From an uncultured Blastocatellia bacterium (GTDB lineage Bacteria > Acidobacteriota > Blastocatellia > Chloracidobacteriales > Chloracidobacteriaceae), in the NCBI GenBank assembly GCA_937934745.1, contig CALGZC010000038.1, positions 1 through 64,000 on the forward strand: a stretch of 64,000 nucleotides of DNA, given 5' to 3'. Under the pieces are notes generated by a model that saw only the letters and a list, made by a program, of their open reading frames with translations, did not search any database and had not been told where the DNA came from. How positions within the stretch are numbered: the first letter of the stretch is position 1; every line of letters starts with the position of its first letter. Position numbers and translations under genes: made by a program. Shown here piece after piece: positions 63,392 to 64,000 of this stretch.

Positions 63392-64000
63392 GAATGGAGA
63401 AACCTTTGCCAACTATAACCCGGCCGACACCCGCGACATTGTCGGCTACTTCCCCCACTCCACGGCCGAGGATGTCGCCGTCGCCGTCGAGGCCGCAGCC
63501 GAGGCCTACCCGAAATGGCGACGCGTCCCACCGCCCAAACGCGCCGAATATATCGTTCGCGTCGGTGAGATCCTAATCCGCGACAAAGAAGCCATCGCGC
63601 AGGATATGACACGCGAAATGGGCAAGATCCTCAAAGAAACGCGCGGCGACACGCAGGAGGCCATTGACATGGCCGCGTTTGTCGCCGGCGAAGGCCGCCG
63701 TCTCTACGGACAGACGACAACCTCCGAACTCCCCGACAAGTTCGCCATGACGGTGCGCGACGCCATTGGCGTCTGTGGACTGATCACGCCCTGGAACTTT
63801 CCGATCGCCATTCCTTCGTGGAAAATTTTCCCGGCCATTCTGTGTGGCAACACGGTCGTGATCAAACCGGCCGAAGATACACCCCTGTCGGTCTACCGTT
63901 TTATGAAGGCGTTTGAAGAGGCCGGCCTTCCACCCGGTGTCGTCAATATGGTGACCGGATACGGCGAAACGGCCGGCGCCCCGCTGGTGACGCATCCGAC
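63297..64000 (+). CDS. Aldehyde dehydrogenase, 3' end outside window
   Basis: NAD(P)-dependent aldehyde dehydrogenase; only the first ~234 codons are inside the window, so it is absent from the ORF track. Seen motifs: [24 protein letters not shown], the Rossmann-associated [13 protein letters not shown] (about 163-175), [14 protein letters not shown] and NMVTGYG at the edge. The catalytic Cys lies beyond the window. GGGAGGA is 13 bases upstream of ATG 63297. Substrate cannot be told; succinate- or ketoglutarate-semialdehyde type enzymes look similar. Confidence 0.9.
   Translation, partial: MPTKKASSAPAHQTAAPLTYANYIGGQWVPAKNGETFANYNPADTRDIVGYFPHSTAEDVAVAVEAAAEAYPKWRRVPPPKRAEYIVRVGEILIRDKEAIAQDMTREMGKILKETRGDTQEAIDMAAFVAGEGRRLYGQTTTSELPDKFAMTVRDAIGVCGLITPWNFPIAIPSWKIFPAILCGNTVVIKPAEDTPLSVYRFMKAFEEAGLPPGVVNMVTGYGETAGAPLVTHP

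Noticed and set aside
1-64000. CRISPR arrays, insertion sequences, prophage genes or rRNA
   Set aside because: No regularly spaced repeats, transposase motifs, phage structural genes or rRNA segments were seen in the window.

Overview
The window looks like chromosomal DNA of a chlorophototrophic acidobacterium, most likely Chloracidobacterium. It is GC-rich. It encodes phytoene synthase, a (bacterio)chlorophyll synthase of the UbiA family and a CruA-type lycopene cyclase. It also carries proteins common in Acidobacteria: an Oar-like TonB-dependent receptor with an N-terminal carboxypeptidase-like domain, SBBP beta-propeller, PEGA and DUF4388 proteins. The genus is inferred from this gene combination; there is no rRNA to confirm it. 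I see no insertion sequence, prophage, CRISPR array or rRNA operon. Two tRNA genes are present, Cys-GCA and Leu-UAG.

Layout. 1-2721: an SBBP propeller protein whose 5' end lies outside the window, closed by a terminator. 2903-7274 (+): a tightly overlapped NfeD / flotillin / unknown / PgpA set, then a voltage-gated-type K+ channel. 7313-8938 (-): a secreted TPR protein with a zinc-peptidase motif. 9249-12935 (+): a 1228-residue TonB-dependent receptor. 13267-19035: a small minus-strand gene with a good promoter, a ribbon-helix-helix-like protein, an acyltransferase fused to a membrane domain, a diadenylate cyclase fused to YbbR repeats, tRNA-Cys and an LpxL-type acyltransferase. 19047-25236 (+): a secreted propeller protein, the CruA-type cyclase overlapping a family-5 solute-binding protein, and a LOG-family nucleosidase that overlaps convergent mobA.

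25101-33050 is a long minus-strand run: crtB, polyphosphate glucokinase, ATP glucokinase, an FGGY sugar kinase, plsC, a CPBP membrane protease, fabG, a small conserved protein and mobA, with several 4-bp stop/start overlaps. The chlorophyll synthase is divergent from crtB, and the two share a 171-bp region with overlapping predicted promoters. A 69-residue protein of unknown function follows it. 34650-37941 (-) holds coaBC, a receiver-histidine kinase and an SDR epimerase in overlapping order. 38144-44898 (+) holds glpX, a secreted carboxypeptidase-regulatory-like protein, a large membrane histidine kinase and a radical SAM protein. 44965-46468 holds tRNA-Leu, ahpC and a TlpA-like thioredoxin. 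uvrA is on the minus strand (46637-49450).

49621-62775 is a plus-strand run: two PEGA proteins, an OGG1-type glycosylase, a DUF4388/J-domain protein, an exported unknown, an M16 peptidase, a YycJ-type MBL hydrolase, a thioesterase, purB and a DegP-type protease. The window ends with a short c-type-cytochrome-like ORF and the 5' part of an aldehyde dehydrogenase that the ORF track misses because it runs off the right edge.

Common themes are pigment synthesis (crtB, chlorophyll synthase, cruA), envelope and lipid building (two PlsC-type enzymes, LpxL, PgpA, FabG, flotillin/NfeD), glucose phosphorylation by two routes, and c-di-AMP signalling. The most unusual gene is the diadenylate cyclase/YbbR fusion; the most unusual regulatory region is the crtB/chlorophyll synthase intergenic. 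I found no clearly new multi-gene defence or mobile system.
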